Assembly (NCBI RefSeq): GCF_038069945.1
Contig: NZ_JBBPEV010000004.1
Span: forward strand, 62,001 to 126,000
Length of the DNA stretch: 64,000 bases
Direction: 5' to 3'
Source: Aquabacterium sp. A3
Lineage (GTDB): Bacteria; Pseudomonadota; Gammaproteobacteria; Burkholderiales; Burkholderiaceae_C
The notes below the pieces were generated by a model that searched no databases, had not been told where the DNA came from, and saw only the letters and a list, made by a program, of their open reading frames with translations. A program made the translations under genes and the position numbers. Positions 48,097 to 57,282 of the stretch are shown one piece after another. Positions within the stretch are counted from its first letter, which is position 1; the number at the start of each line of letters is the position of its first letter.

Positions 48097-48642
48097 ATGT
48101 GGTTTACTAGGCGCATCGAACACTGTCAGGTTTGCGGAACCCCCGTGGAGCAAAAAGTACCCGAGGGAGACAACCGCGACCGCGCGGTTTGCCCCGGTTG
48201 CGGGCACGTCCATTACGTCAATCCATTGAACGTCGTGGGCACCCTGCCCGTCTGGGAAGACCAGGTGTTGCTGTGCCGACGCAACATCGAGCCCCGCAAG
48301 GGCTTCTGGACGCTGCCGGCCGGCTTCATGGAACTGGGCGAAACCACTGAAGAGGGTGCTGGACGTGAGACCGACGAAGAGGCCGGGGCCCGCATCGAGA
48401 TGCAGGGCCTGTATTGCGTACTCAACGTGGTCAGCGCCGGACAGGTCCACTTCTTCTACCGCGCCCGCTTGCTGGACACCGAGTTTGCGCCTGGCCCTGA
48501 AACCATCGAAGCCCGATTGTTCCGCGAAGACGAGATCCCCTGGGATGAGCTGGCGTTCCGCACCGTGCGCATGACGCTGCAGCGCTACTTCGAAGAACGT
48601 CAAACGGGTCAATTTGGCGTCTATTGCGCCGATATACGGTGA
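48097..48642 (+). CDS. NUDIX hydrolase with N-terminal zinc ribbon
   Basis: 181 residues. N-terminal zinc ribbon with Cys10, Cys13, Cys32 and Cys35 (CQVC and CPGC), then a NUDIX box GFMELGETTEEGAGRETDEEAG (G-x5-E-x7-RE-x2-EE-x-G, with T in place of the hydrophobic residue after RE). Related zinc-ribbon NUDIX proteins act on NADH, ADP-ribose or similar dinucleotides. The start is inferred from the conserved N-terminal cysteines. No Shine-Dalgarno site is visible; instead a perfect inverted repeat ends just before the ATG. Confidence 0.92.
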   Translation: MWFTRRIEHCQVCGTPVEQKVPEGDNRDRAVCPGCGHVHYVNPLNVVGTLPVWEDQVLLCRRNIEPRKGFWTLPAGFMELGETTEEGAGRETDEEAGARIEMQGLYCVLNVVSAGQVHFFYRARLLDTEFAPGPETIEARLFREDEIPWDELAFRTVRMTLQRYFEERQTGQFGVYCADIR

Positions 48643-48688
48643 AGCCCGGGGCAGACCAGCGCATTCGCCCTGGCCCCATCGACCATGT

Positions 48689-50905
48689 ATGACCTCTGAG
48701 CACGCTGAACAGCCTTCCGCCAAGCCAGCCGCTGAGCACGGCGCGCCGCCCCCCGCCGCAGAGCCCCGACTGAGGGATGACCTGGTCACCCCCGACCCCT
48801 TGCTGGACGCTCTGGTCGAGGTGGCGCGGCTGCACGGCCTGAATGCCACGCGCGCTTCGATGTCGGCGGGCCTGCCACTGGATGACGGCCCCTTGCCGCT
48901 GAACCTGGCCGAACGTGCCGCCGAGCGGGTGGGCCTCAGCACCCGGCTGCAGCGCATGCGCTGGTCGGCCATCGATCAGCGCGCCTTGCCGGCCATCCTC
49001 CTGGGCCCCGACCAGCGCGTGCTGGTGCTGCTGGGCCCCGATCCACGGCAGTCCGGCCAATGGCGCGTGTTGCTGCCAGAGGCCGGCCAGGGCGCCGTGT
49101 CGATGGGCGAAGACGAACTGAACCAGCGCCACAACGGTCTGGTGCTGTTCGCGCGCCCGCACTTCCGTTTTGACGAGCGCACGCCCCGCCCGGTGGCCGA
49201 GCGGGCCGATCATTGGTTCTGGGGGCCGGTCAAGGCGCAGCGTTTTGTGTACCGCGACGTGCTGTGGGCCGCGCTGCTCATCAACCTGTTCGCCCTGGCG
49301 TTTCCGCTGTTTTCCATGAACGTGTACGACCGCGTCGTGCCCAACCACGCCACCGAGACCCTGTGGGTGCTCGCCATCGGCGTGGTGCTGGTGCTGGGCA
49401 GCGACCTGTTCATGAAGGTGCTGCGCAGCCACTTTGTGGACGAAGCCAGCGCCCGCATCGACGTGTTGATCTCATCGCGGCTGATGGAGCGCGTGCTGGG
49501 CATGCGTCTGGAAAATCGTCCTTTGTCGGTGGGCTCGTTTGCCTCCAATCTGAGGGGCTTCGAGCAGGTGCGGGACTTCATCGCCTCCAGCACCGTCACG
49601 GCCCTGATCGACCTGCCGTTTGCGCTGCTGTTCTTGCTGGTCATCGTCTGGATCTCGCCCTGGCTCGTGATCCCCGCCGTGCTCGTGTTCGTCGTCATCC
49701 TGGTGATGGGCTACATCGCGCAGCATCGACTGCACGAGCTGTCTCAAAGCACCTACCAGACCGCCGCGCAGCGAAACGCCACCCTGGTCGAGAGCCTCAC
49801 CGGCATCGAGACCATCAAGGCCCAGGGTGCCGAACACCTCATACAGGCCCGCTGGGAACGAGCCAACCAGTTTCTGGCCACCCTCAATGTGCGCATGCGA
49901 CGCCTGTCGTCCGGCGCGGTCTACACCACAGCCACCCTGCAACAACTGGCGTCTGTGGCCATCGTCATCATCGGGGTCTACCTCATCACCGACCGCCAGC
50001 TCACCATGGGGGGCTTGATCGCCACCACCATGTTGTCTGGGCGAGCGCTGGCGCCTGCAGGCCAGATCGTGGGCTTGCTGATGCAGTACCAGGGCGCACG
50101 AACCGCCCTGGAATCGCTCAACCAGGTCATGGCCAAGGACGTGGAACGGGCCGATGGCCAGCGGCATCTGGAGCGCTCCGAACTGAAGGGCGCCATCGAA
50201 TTCCGCCATGTCTCGTTTGCCTATCCAGGCCGCAACGACGCCTCATTGAACGACATCAGCTTCAAGATCCAGCCTGGCGAAAAGGTCGCGCTGATCGGCA
50301 AGGTGGGCTCGGGCAAGACCACCTTGCAAAAGCTCATCCTGGGGCTGTATCAACCCAAAGAGGGCGCCGTGCTGCTGGACGGCATCGACCTGCGCCAGCT
50401 TGATCCTGCCGATGTGCGACGCAACATGGCGCACGTGGCCCAGGACGTGCATCTGTTTTTTGGCAGCATGCGCGACAACATCGCCTTCGGCATGCCCCAT
50501 GCCCGAGATGACGCCATCATGGCGGCGGCCGAGGTGGCCGGGCTCACTGATTTTGTGGCCCGGCATCCGCAAGGCTTCGACATGCCCGTGGGCGAGCGCG
50601 GGGAGCTCTTGTCCGGCGGTCAGCGCCAGAGCGTGGGCATTGCGCGCGCCGTGCTGCACAACGCGCCCATCTTGCTGATGGACGAGCCCACCAGCGCCAT
50701 GGATTTCTCGACCGAAGCCCAGGTGACCCACAACCTGCAACGGTTTGCCCAGGACAAGACCGTGGTGCTGGTGACGCACCGCACCTCGATGCTGAGTTTT
50801 GTCGATCGCGTCATCGTGATCGACCAGGGCCGTGTGGTGGCCGATGGTCCGCGCGAGCGCATCATGCAGGCCCTGGCAGCGGGCCGCATTGCGCGGGCCT
50901 CGTGA
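48689..50905 (+). CDS. lapB: Type I secretion ABC transporter (LapB-type)
   Basis: 738 residues. An N-terminal C39-peptidase-like domain without the catalytic Cys (about 30-160), then a six-helix ABC membrane domain (about 195-475) and the ATPase (about 505-735) with Walker A GKVGSGKTT, signature LSGGQRQSVGIARAV and Walker B LLMDEPTSAMD. This layout is that of LapB/LssB family transporters that secrete large RTX or LapA-like adhesins. The first of the lapB-lapC pair. ATG 48689 follows ATGT with no good Shine-Dalgarno. Confidence 0.95.
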   Translation: MTSEHAEQPSAKPAAEHGAPPPAAEPRLRDDLVTPDPLLDALVEVARLHGLNATRASMSAGLPLDDGPLPLNLAERAAERVGLSTRLQRMRWSAIDQRALPAILLGPDQRVLVLLGPDPRQSGQWRVLLPEAGQGAVSMGEDELNQRHNGLVLFARPHFRFDERTPRPVAERADHWFWGPVKAQRFVYRDVLWAALLINLFALAFPLFSMNVYDRVVPNHATETLWVLAIGVVLVLGSDLFMKVLRSHFVDEASARIDVLISSRLMERVLGMRLENRPLSVGSFASNLRGFEQVRDFIASSTVTALIDLPFALLFLLVIVWISPWLVIPAVLVFVVILVMGYIAQHRLHELSQSTYQTAAQRNATLVESLTGIETIKAQGAEHLIQARWERANQFLATLNVRMRRLSSGAVYTTATLQQLASVAIVIIGVYLITDRQLTMGGLIATTMLSGRALAPAGQIVGLLMQYQGARTALESLNQVMAKDVERADGQRHLERSELKGAIEFRHVSFAYPGRNDASLNDISFKIQPGEKVALIGKVGSGKTTLQKLILGLYQPKEGAVLLDGIDLRQLDPADVRRNMAHVAQDVHLFFGSMRDNIAFGMPHARDDAIMAAAEVAGLTDFVARHPQGFDMPVGERGELLSGGQRQSVGIARAVLHNAPILLMDEPTSAMDFSTEAQVTHNLQRFAQDKTVVLVTHRTSMLSFVDRVIVIDQGRVVADGPRERIMQALAAGRIARAS

Positions 50906-50922
50906 GCAAAGGAGCGCCGTCC

Positions 50923-52362
50923 ATGGCATTGCACAAAATCGGTCAGGGCACGCTGGACGTGCTGGAGTCGCTGAGGCGCGGCCTGGCCCCCGTCAGCGAC
51001 CGGCTGCTGGACAAATTGGCCGGGCCGCGGGTCGACCCACAAGCCGCAGCCCAGGCCGGCATGCGCGGCTTCGAGCAAGATGCCGAGGCCATCATGAGCA
51101 CGGCCAGCACCCACCGCGCCCAGACCCTGGTGCGCAGCGCCGTGGTGGTGACGGTGGTGCTGCTGGTGTGGTCCAGCCTGGCGCAGATCGATGAGGTCAC
51201 CAAGGGCGAGGCCAAGGTGATTCCATCACGGCAGTTACAGGTCATCCAGTCGCTGGATGGCGGGGTGGTCTCGGAGATCCTGGTCAAGGAAGGCCAGGTG
51301 GTCGACGCCGGGCAGCTCTTGCTGAAGATCGATGAGACCCGGGCCACCTCGGGTGTGCGTGAAAGCGCGGCGCAGGCGTTTTCGCTGCGGGTGAAGGCCG
51401 CGCGGCTCAAGGCGCTGGCCGAAGGCGCCGACTTCGCGCCCCCCGCAGGCCAGGAAGGCAATGATGAAGAAGCCCGCATTCTGGATGAGGAGCGCCAGCT
51501 CTACGACGCCAGGCGCTCGGAGCTCTCGGCCATGCTGTCCATCAACGAACAACAGCTGGCACAACGGCGCCAGGAGCTGAGTGAAGCCCAGGCCCGGCGC
51601 AATTCGGCGGCACGCAGCCTGGACCTGTCGCAACAAGAGCTCAGCAAGACCCGCCCGCTGCTGACCACAGGCGCCGTCTCCGAGGTCGAGGTGCTGCGGC
51701 TTGAGCGCGAGGTCAGTCGCGCCCGGGGCGACATGGAACAAGCCAGCGCCCAGAGTGCGCGCGCCCAGGCCGCCATCAACGAAGCCAGCCGCAAAATCCA
51801 GGAAACCGACCTGTCGTTTCGCAACGAAGCCCGCAAGGAACTCTCGGACGTGCTGGCGCGCCTGAACGCCCTCACCGAAGGCGCGGTGGCGCTGGCCGAC
51901 AAGGTCGACAAGTCTCAGGTCAAGTCCCCGGTTCGCGGTCGCGTCCAGCGGCTGCTGGCCAACACCGTGGGGGGCGTGGTCTCGCCTGGCCGTGACATCG
52001 TCGAAATCGTGCCCCTGGACGATGCGCTTGTGCTGGAAGCGAAAATCCAGCCGCGCGACATCGCCTTCATCCATCCCGGTCAGGCCGCCACGGTCAAGTT
52101 CACCGCCTACGACTTCTCGATTTATGGCGGCATGGACGCCGTGGTGGAAAACATCAGCCCGGACACCGTCACCGACGAACGTGGCACCAACACCTACTAC
52201 GTGGTTCGCGTGCGCACCACCCAGCCACAAGGGCACGACAACATGCCCATCATGCCCGGCATGACCGCCGAGGTGGATGTGCTCACGGGCCAGAAGACCG
52301 TGCTGGGCTATTTGCTCAAACCGGTGTTGCGCGCCCACCAACGGGCCTTGACCGAGCGCTGA
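50923..52362 (+). CDS. lapC: HlyD/LapC-type membrane fusion protein
   Basis: 479-residue adaptor of type I secretion. A cytoplasmic N-terminus of about 75 residues, a transmembrane helix at about 77-95 (SAVVVTVVLLVWSSL), a lipoyl half (LQVIQSLDGGVVSEILVKEGQVV), a long coiled coil (about 155-320), then the second lipoyl half and beta-barrel. It bridges LapB and the outer-membrane channel. AAAGGAG precedes ATG 50923; an in-frame GTG at 50902 overlaps the lapB stop. The secreted substrate is not in this window. Confidence 0.94.
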   Translation: MALHKIGQGTLDVLESLRRGLAPVSDRLLDKLAGPRVDPQAAAQAGMRGFEQDAEAIMSTASTHRAQTLVRSAVVVTVVLLVWSSLAQIDEVTKGEAKVIPSRQLQVIQSLDGGVVSEILVKEGQVVDAGQLLLKIDETRATSGVRESAAQAFSLRVKAARLKALAEGADFAPPAGQEGNDEEARILDEERQLYDARRSELSAMLSINEQQLAQRRQELSEAQARRNSAARSLDLSQQELSKTRPLLTTGAVSEVEVLRLEREVSRARGDMEQASAQSARAQAAINEASRKIQETDLSFRNEARKELSDVLARLNALTEGAVALADKVDKSQVKSPVRGRVQRLLANTVGGVVSPGRDIVEIVPLDDALVLEAKIQPRDIAFIHPGQAATVKFTAYDFSIYGGMDAVVENISPDTVTDERGTNTYYVVRVRTTQPQGHDNMPIMPGMTAEVDVLTGQKTVLGYLLKPVLRAHQRALTER

Positions 52363-52367
52363 GCGGC

Positions 52368-52385
52368 CACCACCCCGGGGTGGTG
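52368..52385. terminator. GC-rich hairpin between convergent lapC and lapD
   Basis: Perfect palindrome CACCACCCC/GGGGTGGTG at 52368-52385, ending just before the lapD stop. No T-run follows on either strand, so termination is plausible but unproven. Confidence 0.5.
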
Positions 52386-52386
52386 C

Positions 52387-54303
52387 TCAGTGGGCGAGCC
52401 GCACGGCGGGGCCAGTCACGCCATGAACCCCACATTGCCACAGCACCTGGAGGTCGCCCGCGTCGTTGACGCCCTCGGCCATGACCTGCAAGCCCAGGCC
52501 CCGCAGCATGCTCACCGTCGCGGTCACATGAGCAGCGCGTGAGTTGTCTTGCGCCACCCCCTGCACCACCGAGGCGTCGAGCTTCACATAGTCCAAGCCC
52601 AGGCTGAACAGCGCCTTGATGCCAGCAAGACGTTCACCCGCATGCTCCAGCCCCACACGCACGCCCAGCGGGCGCAGCTGTTCGCACAAGGCATGGATCA
52701 GATCGGGGTGATCCACGGCCGCGGCCTCGGCCACCTCCACCCACAGGCGAGCGGCCAGCGAGGGCGATTCCGACAGGTGCGCCTTCAGGCGCGGCACAAA
52801 CCCGCTGTCCAGCAAGGATGCCGGTGACAGGTTCACACCTCTTGCCACGCCGTCCAGCGCCACCTGCTCCAGTGCCAGCACCACGGCCATTTCATCGATC
52901 TGAGAGATCAAGCCCGTGCGCATGGCCATCGGCAGCCAATGTGCGGCAGGCGTGGGCAGATCGCCGTCAAGCATCAGCCGCATGGGGCACTCGTGGTGCA
53001 GCAAGTGGCCTTGTGCATCCACGACCGGAAAGCCACCCAACTCGGCGCGGCGCTCCATCAGGGCCTGGCCCAGCACGCGTCGCCAATCGTCTTCGCCACG
53101 CACGGCCTGTGCCTGCTCGGGGGTCTGGCCCAGCTCCACCGCGTACGCACCCTTGCTTTCCGCCAGGGCCAGGGCCGAATCGGCAGCGGCCAGCAGTTGA
53201 TGGATGCGCATGCCGCGCCGCCAGCCCACCGCGCCCACGACCACGCCACCTTGAGCCCCATGTTCCGAAAAGGCGCGCTTGAGCGCGTCAGCGTAGTACT
53301 GGGCCTCGGGCAAAGGCACATCGCCCCCACCCAGGCAGACGGCAAAATCACCGCCATTGAGCCGCCCCAAGGCCTTGGCCCCCACGCCCACCGACACCTC
53401 GGCCAGCACCTGCGCCACGCGCTGCAGCAAGGCATCGGTGTGGCGGTGTCCCAGCGCACGGTTGATGGACCCCAGGTCGAGCACCCGGATGAGGAACAAG
53501 GTGCCCTGTGCGGCCTGTTCTTCGCTGTCGAGCATCGCGGCGAGCTGCGCCATGAAATGACGCCGGTGCGCCAGGCCGGTCAAGGCATCACAATGGGCCT
53601 GCTGACGCAAGGCCTCCACCTGAACGACCTGTTCGTCAAACACCGCCTTCAGGCGCAACACCATGGTGTTCATGGCCTCGCCCACGCGGGCCAGCTCAGG
53701 TACCTTGGGTTCGGGCAAGGTCATGAAACGGCGGTCCATGAGGGCCTGGGCCTGCTCCACCACGCCGTCCAGTGGCCGGCGGATGCGCGACACGCCCCAC
53801 CACGCCACCAGGCCCGACAAGGCCCCCAGCACCGACAACCAGCCTGCCGTGTTGACCGCACCCTGCCACAACTGGGCGTGCGCAAACCCCGCATGACTGA
53901 CCACCTCGACAGAGCCGACCGCACGCCAGCCGTTGGACACCTGCGCCACCCCGGGCACCGACTGCACCGGCATGGCTTGCACGAACCAGGCAGGCGACTG
54001 CCTGGGCAAGGTACGGGTGTCCATTTCACGGTCCACCACCACGCGCCCCCCCGCATCCCTCAAGGTGATGCGCTGGTAAAAGCCGGTGTCGAACATGGCC
54101 GACACGGTCAACTCCATGGCCGTGGTGTCGCCCTTGAGCTGAGACAGGTTCAGGGCCAGCGCCTGGGCGTTGTCGGCGTTCTTGAGGCGCAACTGCGTCT
54201 CCAGGTAACCCCGGGCCGAAAACATCCACACGGCAAAGCTGCCGACGAAAGCCATCAAGAGCGTCGCCAACAGCAGTGACCAGATCTGACGAATCAAAGA
54301 CAT
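52387..54303 (-). CDS. lapD: LapD-type c-di-GMP receptor (degenerate GGDEF-EAL)
   Basis: 638-residue inner-membrane protein: N-terminal helix, a periplasmic LapD/MoxY-type domain (about 25-150), second helix, HAMP (about 175-225), GGDEF-like (about 235-395) and EAL-like (about 400-638) domains. Both output domains are degenerate: the cyclase loop reads NGGDF in place of GGDEF, and the EAL motif is replaced by ECPMRL. That pattern fits a receptor that binds c-di-GMP through the EAL domain and holds LapG. Adjacent to lapG (24 bases) and the type I secretion genes, which settles the assignment. Confidence 0.92.
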   Translation of the reverse strand: MSLIRQIWSLLLATLLMAFVGSFAVWMFSARGYLETQLRLKNADNAQALALNLSQLKGDTTAMELTVSAMFDTGFYQRITLRDAGGRVVVDREMDTRTLPRQSPAWFVQAMPVQSVPGVAQVSNGWRAVGSVEVVSHAGFAHAQLWQGAVNTAGWLSVLGALSGLVAWWGVSRIRRPLDGVVEQAQALMDRRFMTLPEPKVPELARVGEAMNTMVLRLKAVFDEQVVQVEALRQQAHCDALTGLAHRRHFMAQLAAMLDSEEQAAQGTLFLIRVLDLGSINRALGHRHTDALLQRVAQVLAEVSVGVGAKALGRLNGGDFAVCLGGGDVPLPEAQYYADALKRAFSEHGAQGGVVVGAVGWRRGMRIHQLLAAADSALALAESKGAYAVELGQTPEQAQAVRGEDDWRRVLGQALMERRAELGGFPVVDAQGHLLHHECPMRLMLDGDLPTPAAHWLPMAMRTGLISQIDEMAVVLALEQVALDGVARGVNLSPASLLDSGFVPRLKAHLSESPSLAARLWVEVAEAAAVDHPDLIHALCEQLRPLGVRVGLEHAGERLAGIKALFSLGLDYVKLDASVVQGVAQDNSRAAHVTATVSMLRGLGLQVMAEGVNDAGDLQVLWQCGVHGVTGPAVRLAH

Positions 54304-54327
54304 TGTTCACTCATCCTGTCTGGCATG

Positions 54328-54963
54328 TCACCACCATCCCTCGGCACGGGCCTTGGACAGCACATCCCGCCAGCGCGACAAGCGCGTGGTCGGATCTCCT
54401 GCCGTGGCCGGCCCCACACCTTGCCACAAACCTTCTGCATTGAAACTGAACACGGGCGTGAGGTCAGGTCGCCGCGAGGCCGGCCGGATGTCCGTGATCA
54501 GGTTGTCAAGAATCAAGGGTTCGGCCTCAGGCTCGGGGTAATACGCCAGCACCATGTGCGCCTGCAGGCTGCCAGACACCTCGGCGCGCACATACACCAG
54601 TCGCATCTTCACACCTGGCACCCCGGCCGCAAGCAGGGAAAAGTACTTGCCTATGGCGTAGTCTTCGCAATCACCCCGGCCCTTGGCCAGGGTTTCCAGG
54701 GGCGAGGCCCAATAATCGACCACCCCCCAGGCCTGCCGGTCGTCCGTGAACAACACCTGTCGATTGAAGTGGGTGTTGATGGATTTGAGTCGGTTGGCCT
54801 CGGGCTGCGAGGCCGCCTCGGCGATCAGGTCCACCAGCATCTGCGCGCGCGCATGTGCCCCGGGGCCCATCTGCGTGGCCCGCTGCATCAACTGGGGCGA
54901 TTGCCAGGCTTGCACGCCACCCAGCATCAACAAAGCGGCCAGGCCCCAGGCCCGCGCCCTCAC
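54328..54963 (-). CDS. lapG: LapG-type periplasmic cysteine protease
   Basis: 211 residues from GTG 54963. It belongs to the bacterial transglutaminase-like cysteine proteinases that cleave LapA-type adhesins. Triad: Cys99 (KGRGDCEDYA), His136 (LQAHMVLAYY), Asp153 (LILDNLITDI). The N-terminus ARAWGLAALLMLGG is a membrane-targeting signal. The frame is open further upstream (ATGs at 55143 and 55188), but that stretch lacks coding character; the start is therefore uncertain. Calcium-dependent activity and sequestering by LapD are known for the family. Confidence 0.88.
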   Translation of the reverse strand: MRARAWGLAALLMLGGVQAWQSPQLMQRATQMGPGAHARAQMLVDLIAEAASQPEANRLKSINTHFNRQVLFTDDRQAWGVVDYWASPLETLAKGRGDCEDYAIGKYFSLLAAGVPGVKMRLVYVRAEVSGSLQAHMVLAYYPEPEAEPLILDNLITDIRPASRRPDLTPVFSFNAEGLWQGVGPATAGDPTTRLSRWRDVLSKARAEGWW

Positions 54964-55269
54964 CCACCACCGACGCGTTGGCAGGACGCAACACCCCCTG
55001 CCCCCCACTGACGTGGCGGAGCGCAGCAGGCCTGATGGCCCAGACCCGTTGCGGGCCTTGTGGACGAGGACAAATCCGGGGATCACGCGATTTTTTCGGC
55101 ATGCGGACCGCAAACTTGATGAGCGATGCGCGCCACGCCTCATCCGCCAGCGATGGCACCCATTCACCCAGGGGGCCCATTTATCCACATCGCGGTAATT
55201 TTTGGTGACAGAATCAGAAGTTAGACCCGATAACTAAAGCTGCGTCTGCGCTGCACGAGGTTCAACCAC
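54964..55269. other. Divergent region between lapG and the TolC-type gene
   Basis: About 300 bases with no convincing gene. It should carry promoters for both directions. AT content rises at about 55190-55250 before the TolC-type gene. The lapG frame remains open across most of it, so part may be coding if a far-upstream start is used. No regulator site was recognised. Confidence 0.4.
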
Positions 55270-57123
55270 ATGAGTCCATTGCTGAAAACCAGCCTGTCTG
55301 CCCTGGCCCTGGCCAGCCTGAGCACCCTGGCCCTGGCCCAGGGCACAGCCCCCGTGGCACTGACGGGCATGGCTGCTGCCGCCCAGAAGGCCATCGCCCA
55401 GAACCCGGAAGTCACCGCTCGACTGAACGCGTTGCGCGCCGCCGCCAACGAAATTGACGTGGCCAGCGGGGCCTACCGGCCGCGCGTGGACCTGAGCGCC
55501 AGCATTGGCCGCGACAGCGACCGCATCACCAGCCGCGACCCCAACTCTCAAAGCCTGACACGCAACGGCCTGGCCCTCAGCGCCACCCAGTTGCTGTGGA
55601 ACGGACAGGCCACCCGCAACGAAGTCGAGCGCCTGGGGCATGCCCGCCTGGTGCGCTATTTCGAGTTCCTCGGGGCCACCGAAGAAGCCGCGCTTGAAGC
55701 CGCTCGCGCCTACGTGGATGTGCTGCGATTCCAGCGCATGGTCGAGCTGGCAGAAGAAAACTACGTCCAGCACAAATACGTGTTCGACCAGCTGCAGAGC
55801 AAGTTCAAGGCTGGCGTCGGCCGTGGCGTGGACTCCGAACAGGCCAACGCGCGACTGGCACTGGCCCAGTCCAACCTCAGCACCGAGGTGGCCAATCTGC
55901 ACGACGTGAGCGCCCGCTTCCTGCGGATCGTGGGCGAAGCCCCCGGCCGCACCTTGGCCGCCCCCAGCGGCCTGGACAGCGGTCTGCCCGCCACCTATGG
56001 CGACAGCATGAGCCTGGCCCTGGCCCAAAACTCCAGCATCAGCGCAGCGATCGAAAACGTGCGGGCGGCCGAATCCGAGGGCAAGGTGCAAGACAGCGCC
56101 TTCCAGCCGCGTGTTGAAGCACGCGCTCGCACAGGTGTGGGCAAAAACTTCGACGGCGTGGTGGACCAGAAGCGCGACACCTCGGTGGAAGTGCTGCTGA
56201 ACTGGAACCTGTACAACGGTGGCTCTGACCAGGCTCGGGTGCGTCAATTCGCTGATCAACTGGCCCAGGCCCAGGACCTGCGTGACAAGGCCTGCCGCGA
56301 CGTGCGCCAGACCGTGGCCATCGCCCACAACGACATCCGCAAGCTCAAGGACCAACTGGCCGCGCTGGACCGCAACGTGCTGGCCATCGAGAAGGCCCGC
56401 GACGCCTACCGTCAGCAGTTCGACATCGGGCAACGGAGCTTGCTGGACCTGCTGAACGCCGAAAACGAGCTCTACACTGCCAAGCGCGCTTACGCCAACG
56501 CAGAACACGATCTGCAGATCGCTTACGCCCGCACCCACGCCGCCCAGCAAACCCTCAGCCGCACCCTGGGCCTGAGCCAGGACACGACCGGTGCCGATGC
56601 CGCCGAAAACTGGCAGGCTGCCAGCGACGCTGCCCAGCGCTGCCCCGTGGTGGTGGTGGACCCCGCTGCGGCCAGCCTGGAAGAGCTCAACGACCGCGCG
56701 CGCAAGCTGGCCACCCCGGCCATGAGCACCGCCCTGGCCGCTCCGGCCGTGACGGAAACGGCCACCGCACCCACGCCGGTGCCCCCGGCAGCCGCCAGCG
56801 TGAACGAGCGCCTGCAAGGCTGGGCACAGGCCTGGTCGGCCAAGGACGTGGACAGCTACATGGGCTTTTATGCCAAAGACTTCGCCCCGGCCCGCTACAC
56901 GAACGCGCGCTGGCAGGCCGAGCGTCGTCGCTTGCTGAGCAAGCCCGGCAGCATCGATGTCAAGGTGTCTGACGTGAAGACCAGCGTGCAAGGCGACACC
57001 GTGGTCACCCGGTTCAAGCAAACCTACCGCTCCAGCAACTTCAATGACGTCAGCACCAAGGCATTGACCTGGAAGGCGAGCGAAGAAGGCCAGTGGTACA
57101 TCGTGCGCGAAAGCAATCGCTGA
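55270..57123 (+). CDS. lapE: TolC-family outer membrane protein (LapE-type) with C-terminal NTF2-like domain
   Basis: 617 residues. Signal peptide (cleaved after ALA-Q near 24), TolC-type channel (about 30-450) with two repeats; the second contains ALDRNVLAIEKARDAYRQQF and IGQRSLLDLLNAENELY, typical of the TolC/AggA type used by type I secretion. After a Pro/Ala linker (about 490-512) comes an extra domain of about 100 residues (LQGWAQAWSAKDVDSYMGFY to WYIVRES) resembling the NTF2-like/Cds6 C-terminal fold. Beside lapB, lapC, lapD and lapG it should be the outer-membrane exit duct. The extra domain is not part of classical LapE. Confidence 0.9.
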   Translation: MSPLLKTSLSALALASLSTLALAQGTAPVALTGMAAAAQKAIAQNPEVTARLNALRAAANEIDVASGAYRPRVDLSASIGRDSDRITSRDPNSQSLTRNGLALSATQLLWNGQATRNEVERLGHARLVRYFEFLGATEEAALEAARAYVDVLRFQRMVELAEENYVQHKYVFDQLQSKFKAGVGRGVDSEQANARLALAQSNLSTEVANLHDVSARFLRIVGEAPGRTLAAPSGLDSGLPATYGDSMSLALAQNSSISAAIENVRAAESEGKVQDSAFQPRVEARARTGVGKNFDGVVDQKRDTSVEVLLNWNLYNGGSDQARVRQFADQLAQAQDLRDKACRDVRQTVAIAHNDIRKLKDQLAALDRNVLAIEKARDAYRQQFDIGQRSLLDLLNAENELYTAKRAYANAEHDLQIAYARTHAAQQTLSRTLGLSQDTTGADAAENWQAASDAAQRCPVVVVDPAAASLEELNDRARKLATPAMSTALAAPAVTETATAPTPVPPAAASVNERLQGWAQAWSAKDVDSYMGFYAKDFAPARYTNARWQAERRRLLSKPGSIDVKVSDVKTSVQGDTVVTRFKQTYRSSNFNDVSTKALTWKASEEGQWYIVRESNR

Positions 57124-57186
57124 GCCCTGCCTGCAGCACCACACTGCGGCCCTACACTGCGGACCCACCCGGACCGCGGTGACACC

Positions 57187-57215
57187 AAAGCGCCCCTTCG
57201 GGGGCGCTTTATTTT
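57187..57215 (+). terminator. Rho-independent terminator after the TolC-type gene
   Basis: AAAGCGCCCC (57187-57196), loop TTCG, GGGGCGCTTT (57201-57210) followed by ATTTT. A ten-base perfect stem with a UUCG tetraloop and T-run is a textbook intrinsic terminator. Confidence 0.92.
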
Positions 57216-57282
57216 GGGGATGGCATTTTGGCCGTGCCGCTGTTACGGTGCCGACATCTCATGTTCACCGAGCAGGACCACC

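Noticed and set aside
54964..55188. N-terminal extension of LapG to ATG 55143 or 55188
   Set aside because: The added residues are Arg/Gly/Ser-rich without conservation-like character and would bury the membrane-targeting helix inside the protein.
55234..57168. 644-codon frame antisense to the TolC-type gene
   Set aside because: Shadow; the plus-strand gene has a signal peptide, TolC repeats and a terminator.
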